Shown here in pieces: positions 60,916-64,000 of a stretch of DNA of 64,000 nucleotides. Source of the DNA: DAOUTW01 sp964523575 (GTDB lineage Bacteria; Zixibacteria; MSB-5A5; GN15; JAAZOE01); assembly GCA_964523575.1 (NCBI GenBank), contig CAZGAV010000007.1, positions 1 to 64,000 of the forward strand, given 5' to 3'. The notes beneath the pieces were generated by a model, which saw only the letters and a list, made by a program, of their open reading frames with translations, searched no databases and had not been told where the DNA came from. Made by a program: the position numbers and the translations under genes. Position 1 is the first letter of the stretch. The number at the start of each line of letters is the position of its first letter.

Positions 60916-61470
60916 ATGAAACCGCTGGTTCTGGGACTGGGCAACGAGCTTCTCAGCGACGATGGGGTCGGGATTCTGACCGTCCGTCGTCTGTCGGAAG
61001 AATGGCCCGATCGGGCTGATTATGTCGAAAGCGCTCTCCACGGAATTGCTCTGATAGATACACTTGCAGGATATGAAAAGGCCATTGTCGTGGATGCCAT
61101 TCATACCGGCGCCGCCAAACCCGGAACCATAATTGAACTTGTCCCCGGTGACCTGCGGGCAGTCTATAGTCCTTCTCCTCATTACGCCGGCCTCCCCGAG
61201 ATGATCCGACTGGCGCAAGAGCTGGGAATTGACTTCCCGGATGATATCAGGATTATTGCTGTGGAAATTGTCGATCCCCTGACGCTGGGCGGAGGATTGA
61301 GTCCTGCAGTGGCGTCAGCGATGGAGGAACTGGGCCGTCGCATAAAACACCGACTGGATCGATGGCAAAAGGAAATTCCGGCTGGACGAAAGGCCGATTC
61401 GGTCTTAACTTGGCCTCAAACCAGATCTGGCCGAAATAAGGCCGACGGAGAAACATCGTGCATGAACTGA
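60916..61470 (+). CDS. Hydrogenase maturation endopeptidase (HyaD/HycI family)
   Basis: Cleaves the C-terminal extension of the hydrogenase large subunit after nickel insertion. Family motifs are LVLGLGNELLSDDGVGI with the nickel-sensing Glu and Asp, and AIVVDAIHTGAAKPGTI with the second Asp. HYAGLPEMI and IRIIAVEIVDPLTLGGGLSP complete the fold. 184 residues. It starts 3 bases after mvhA; its end overlaps hypA by 13 bases. The C-terminal tail after RLDRWQ is basic and probably disordered. Confidence 0.92.
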   Translation: MKPLVLGLGNELLSDDGVGILTVRRLSEEWPDRADYVESALHGIALIDTLAGYEKAIVVDAIHTGAAKPGTIIELVPGDLRAVYSPSPHYAGLPEMIRLAQELGIDFPDDIRIIAVEIVDPLTLGGGLSPAVASAMEELGRRIKHRLDRWQKEIPAGRKADSVLTWPQTRSGRNKADGETSCMN

Positions 61471-61799
61471 GTATTGCCAGAGAGATTATCGAGATCGTCG
61501 AAGCTGAGGTGGCCCGGTTGAACCTGACCAGAGTCGAAACCGTCAATATTCGTCTGGGTGCGTTAACCGGGGTCAACCCCGATGCCCTGGCTTTCAGTTT
61601 TGAGGCTTCGGTCGTGGATACCTCTCTGGACGGCGCCCGACTTGTTATTGAAAAGGTGCCTATCAAGGGTCGGTGCCGGACCTGCCAGGCCGGGTTTGAA
61701 GTAGAGGAGTTTGTTTTCCTCTGCCCGAAATGTGCTTCCGGCGATCTTGAAATCACATCGGGCGAGGAACTGGATATCAATCATCTGGTGGTGGAATAG
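61458..61799 (+). CDS. hypA: Hydrogenase nickel insertion protein HypA
   Basis: Delivers nickel to the hydrogenase large subunit together with HypB. The N-terminus HELSIAREII supplies the nickel ligands His2 and Glu3. A zinc site is formed by RCRTCQAGF and LCPKCASGDL. 113 residues is exact for HypA/HybF. The start is GTG; the codons for MHEL follow it, which fixes the start. It sits between the maturation protease and hypB; hypC, D, E and F are not in this window. Confidence 0.95.
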   Translation: MHELSIAREIIEIVEAEVARLNLTRVETVNIRLGALTGVNPDALAFSFEASVVDTSLDGARLVIEKVPIKGRCRTCQAGFEVEEFVFLCPKCASGDLEITSGEELDINHLVVE

Positions 61800-61855
61800 A
61801 AGCATGAAGCCGTTTTACAAATAGACAACCTGAAAGAGAGCCATAGGATGACACC

Positions 61856-62524
61856 ATGAATGAGAAAATCGAAATAAAGAAGAAAGTTCTTTCCAAAAAC
61901 GATGAAATCGCGGCCGAAATCAGGCGGCGCCTGGCGGATAAGAAAATCGTGGCCCTGAATATGGTCAGTTCGCCCGGATCGGGGAAAACCAGCCTTCTGG
62001 AAAAGACCCTGACGGCGATGAACGACCGGTTGAATATCGCCCTGATCGCCGGTGACGTCCAGACCGAGAATGACGCTCAGCGTCTTTTACGAGCCGGAGG
62101 GAAACAGGTCCGCTCGATCGTAACCGGCGGAGCCTGCCACCTGGATGCCAATATGGTTAACAAGGCCCTGGAGGAAATCGACCTCACCGGGGTCGAGGTG
62201 CTCTTTATCGAAAATGTCGGCAACCTTGTCTGCCCCTCGGGGTTCGACCTCGGAGAAGACAAGAAAGTGGTTTTGATCAGCACGACTGAGGGTGATGACA
62301 AACCGCTCAAATACCCGTCCATGTTCCGGCGGTCGTCAGCCCTTATCATAAATAAAACCGATCTGCTCGAATATTCCGATTTCAGCATCGAGCGGGTGCG
62401 GGAGAATGCCCGGAGTATCAACGCCGATCTGGAGACTTTCGAAATGTCCTGTCGCACCGGCGCCGGACTCGATCCCTGGTATGACTGGCTGGAGGCGAAA
62501 GTGGCTGAGAAAAAAGGCTCCTGA
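61856..62524 (+). CDS. hypB: Hydrogenase nickel GTPase HypB
   Basis: GTPase of the SIMIBI class that works with HypA in nickel insertion. P-loop: LNMVSSPGSGKTSLLEKTL. Other motifs: IAGDVQTENDAQRLLRAG, GGACHLDANMVNKAL (Cys and His of the metal site), IENVGNLVCPSGFDLGE, and the guanine motif INKTDL. The histidine-rich nickel-storage N-terminus seen in some homologues is absent; instead the start is Lys-rich. 222 residues. AGGA precedes the ATG. Confidence 0.95.
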   Translation: MNEKIEIKKKVLSKNDEIAAEIRRRLADKKIVALNMVSSPGSGKTSLLEKTLTAMNDRLNIALIAGDVQTENDAQRLLRAGGKQVRSIVTGGACHLDANMVNKALEEIDLTGVEVLFIENVGNLVCPSGFDLGEDKKVVLISTTEGDDKPLKYPSMFRRSSALIINKTDLLEYSDFSIERVRENARSINADLETFEMSCRTGAGLDPWYDWLEAKVAEKKGS

Positions 62525-62595
62525 GTTAAAAAATTATTCCGCGAGCGGCGCAGATGCTCAACCGGCCGCCCGGGGAAGGAAACAAGGAGGCCGTG

Positions 62596-63252
62596 ATGAA
62601 CAGTCTGAAAGTCAACGACAAAACCTATCAGCTCGACGCCGATGAATTCCTGATGGACTTCAGTCAATGGGACAAAGACTTTGCCAATGAGATGGCCGTT
62701 CGAGTAAAAATACCCGACGGGCTTACCGGGGAACACTGGGATGTCATCGATTATATCCGCCGAATCTTCGAAGAAGAAAAACGATGCCCCCTTATCTATG
62801 AAACCTGCCGTGTCAACCGGCTGAGTCTGAAAGATTTTGAAGACCTGTTCCCGTCCGGTTATCTGCGCGGCGCCTGCAAGCTGGCCGGAATCACCTATAA
62901 GGAAGGATTTATCGGCCATTCCTTCGCCGGCCGAAAAGTCGAATATGCCTCGGCCAAGGCGATGGATAAATACTATCAGGTAAACGGCCTGGGTTTTTTG
63001 GTCAATCCCTATGATTGGGATGAACATTTTGCCGAATTGAAGGCCTTCGAGTTGAAGATGCCCGAACACCTGACCGACAACCACTGGCAAATCATCTATT
63101 ATTTGCGCGACTACTACAAGACCAATTTCGTCGTGCCGACGATTTTTGTCACCTGTCGGGAAAACAATCTCAGCCTGGACGAACTGGAGCGGTTATTCCC
63201 CGACGGTTATCATCGTGGTGCGATCAAGATTGCCGGTTTGAGGGTCAGATAA
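62596..63252 (+). CDS. Di-domain DsrC/TusE-like protein 1
   Basis: Two DsrC-like domains fused in one chain. Domain 1 (about 1-105): LKVNDKTYQLDADEFLMDFSQW, the EHWDVIDYIRRIF helix and LFPSGYLRGACKLAGIT. Domain 2 (about 128-218): VNGLGFLVNPYDWDEHF, NHWQIIYYLRDYY, LFPDGYHRGAIKIAGL. In DsrC the C-terminal arm has two redox cysteines (GAC and the penultimate Cys). Here domain 1 keeps the GAC Cys (94) but has Phe in place of the penultimate one; domain 2 has Ile in place of the GAC Cys. New cysteines are at 64 and 71 (RCPLIYETCR) and 187 (VTCREN). GGAGG lies 7 bases before ATG 62596. Function unknown; placed directly behind the Hdr-hydrogenase genes. Confidence 0.88.
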   Translation: MNSLKVNDKTYQLDADEFLMDFSQWDKDFANEMAVRVKIPDGLTGEHWDVIDYIRRIFEEEKRCPLIYETCRVNRLSLKDFEDLFPSGYLRGACKLAGITYKEGFIGHSFAGRKVEYASAKAMDKYYQVNGLGFLVNPYDWDEHFAELKAFELKMPEHLTDNHWQIIYYLRDYYKTNFVVPTIFVTCRENNLSLDELERLFPDGYHRGAIKIAGLRVR

Positions 63253-63352
63253 TCGGAATCGGCAGAAAGCGAGCCGGATATATAAAGACCGGCATGATGG
63301 ATAACATCGTCCGGTCGCGATAATCCAACCTTTCGAGGGGGAGGAGGTCAGC

Positions 63353-64000
63353 ATGGCGACCTTTAGTTTCAAAGGCAAGTCTTTTCAGGTGGACGAACAT
63401 GACTTCTTGCTGAAATTCGCCGACTGGGATACTGATTTTGCGGAAGGCATGGCCCGGAAACTGAACCTGCCCGGCGATTTGACCGCCGAGCACTGGGACG
63501 TTATTTATTTTATTCGCAACACTTTTCAGGAAACCGGCGTCTGCCCTCTGGTGTACGCCACCTGCCGATCGAATGGTCTACTGATCAAGGAGTTGAAAAC
63601 GCTCTTTCCCACCGGATATTTGAGGGGCGCCTGCAAACTGGCCGGGATTACCTACCGCGAAGGATATATCGGTCAATCCCAACTGCCCAAAACCGCCGAT
63701 GATCTTAATATCATAACCGTAAAAAAAGTTTATCGGGTAGATGTTCGCGGTTTCCTTGTCGACCCCGAGGACTGGGACGAATACTATGCCGCCCATCGGG
63801 CCTATGATATGAAGATTCCCGGCGGCGAATTGACCGACCGACACTGGAAAATTATCCGTTTTCTTCGCGAATGGTTCGAGAAAAATCATGAGGTCCCGAC
63901 CGTATATCAGGTCTGCGAGAATAATCGGATAGAACTGGAAGAACTGGAAATGCTGTTCCCCGATGGCTATCACCGGGGGGCCATCAAAATTGCCGGATTG
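63353..64000 (+). CDS. Di-domain DsrC/TusE-like protein 2 (runs off the window)
   Basis: Tandem paralogue of the previous gene, open to the last base, so the stop is outside the window. It starts ATG with GGGGGAGGAGG just upstream. The N-terminal half is very DsrC-like (FSFKGKSFQVDEHDFLLKFADW, EHWDVIYFIRNTF, LFPTGYLRGACKLAGIT) and the second half repeats it (VRGFLVDPEDWDEYYA, LFPDGYHRGAIKIAGL). Cysteines fall at the same positions as in the paralogue: 64, 71, 94 and 188. The penultimate DsrC Cys is replaced by Tyr (REGYIG). At least 216 residues. Function unknown; probably a partner of the hdr-mvh products. Confidence 0.87.
   Translation, partial: MATFSFKGKSFQVDEHDFLLKFADWDTDFAEGMARKLNLPGDLTAEHWDVIYFIRNTFQETGVCPLVYATCRSNGLLIKELKTLFPTGYLRGACKLAGITYREGYIGQSQLPKTADDLNIITVKKVYRVDVRGFLVDPEDWDEYYAAHRAYDMKIPGGELTDRHWKIIRFLREWFEKNHEVPTVYQVCENNRIELEELEMLFPDGYHRGAIKIAGL

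Overview
The window is bacterial chromosome from a Gram-negative organism. An apolipoprotein N-acyltransferase indicates an outer membrane, and MurE carries the DNPR motif of meso-diaminopimelate-type enzymes. Two secreted proteins end in FlgD-like or type IX secretion sorting domains with the NYPNPFNP signature. That points to the FCB (Fibrobacteres-Chlorobi-Bacteroidetes) superphylum, for example a candidate phylum such as Zixibacteria; the phylum is an inference from domain style, not a measurement. No rRNA, tRNA, CRISPR array, prophage or insertion sequence was recognised.

Layout. 1-3560 (minus): a secreted C10 (streptopain-like) peptidase behind a large secreted repeat protein. 3812-4825: a zinc alcohol dehydrogenase, ending at a bidirectional terminator. 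4908-8398 (minus): five consecutive SAM-dependent methyltransferase genes, including TrmO and a tandem duplicated pair. 8506-13289 (minus): four tandem pseudopilin-like genes with unusual C-terminal extensions, one with a LamG domain. 13501-19819 (plus): a housekeeping run ricT-metG-tatD-rsmA-pdxJ-rluD. 19820-23782 (minus): a methyltransferase, then a paired inactive/active M16 peptidase operon. 24029-28193: purM, gpmI, lnt. 28169-34537: a beta-propeller surface protein, a FemAB-like transferase and three glycosyltransferases. 34530-36878 (minus): a gingipain-like C25 peptidase.

37228-53411 is a long division and cell wall (dcw) cluster: mraZ-rsmH-ftsL-ftsI-murE-murF-mraY-murD-ftsW-murG-murC-ftsQ-ftsA-ftsZ. 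It is preceded by a textbook triple MraZ box. murB and ddl are absent. murE appears to use a non-canonical ATT start.

53412-54439 is a 1 kb region without a convincing gene. It holds two terminator-like hairpins, then a near-consensus promoter and a long leader. 54440-64000 is the most interesting part: a heterodisulfide reductase/group 3c-like [NiFe] hydrogenase operon (hdrC-hdrB-hdrA-mvhD-mvhG-mvhA), its maturation protease, hypA and hypB. Directly behind it are two tandem genes, the second cut by the window end, each encoding two fused DsrC/TusE-like domains. The DsrC-like domains have an atypical cysteine pattern: the penultimate Cys of DsrC is lost, the GAC Cys is kept in the first domain only, and new conserved cysteines are present. 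A plausible reading is an H2-linked, possibly electron-bifurcating Hdr-Mvh complex whose disulfide partner, which in methanogens is CoM-S-S-CoB, is replaced or regulated by a di-domain DsrC-like protein.
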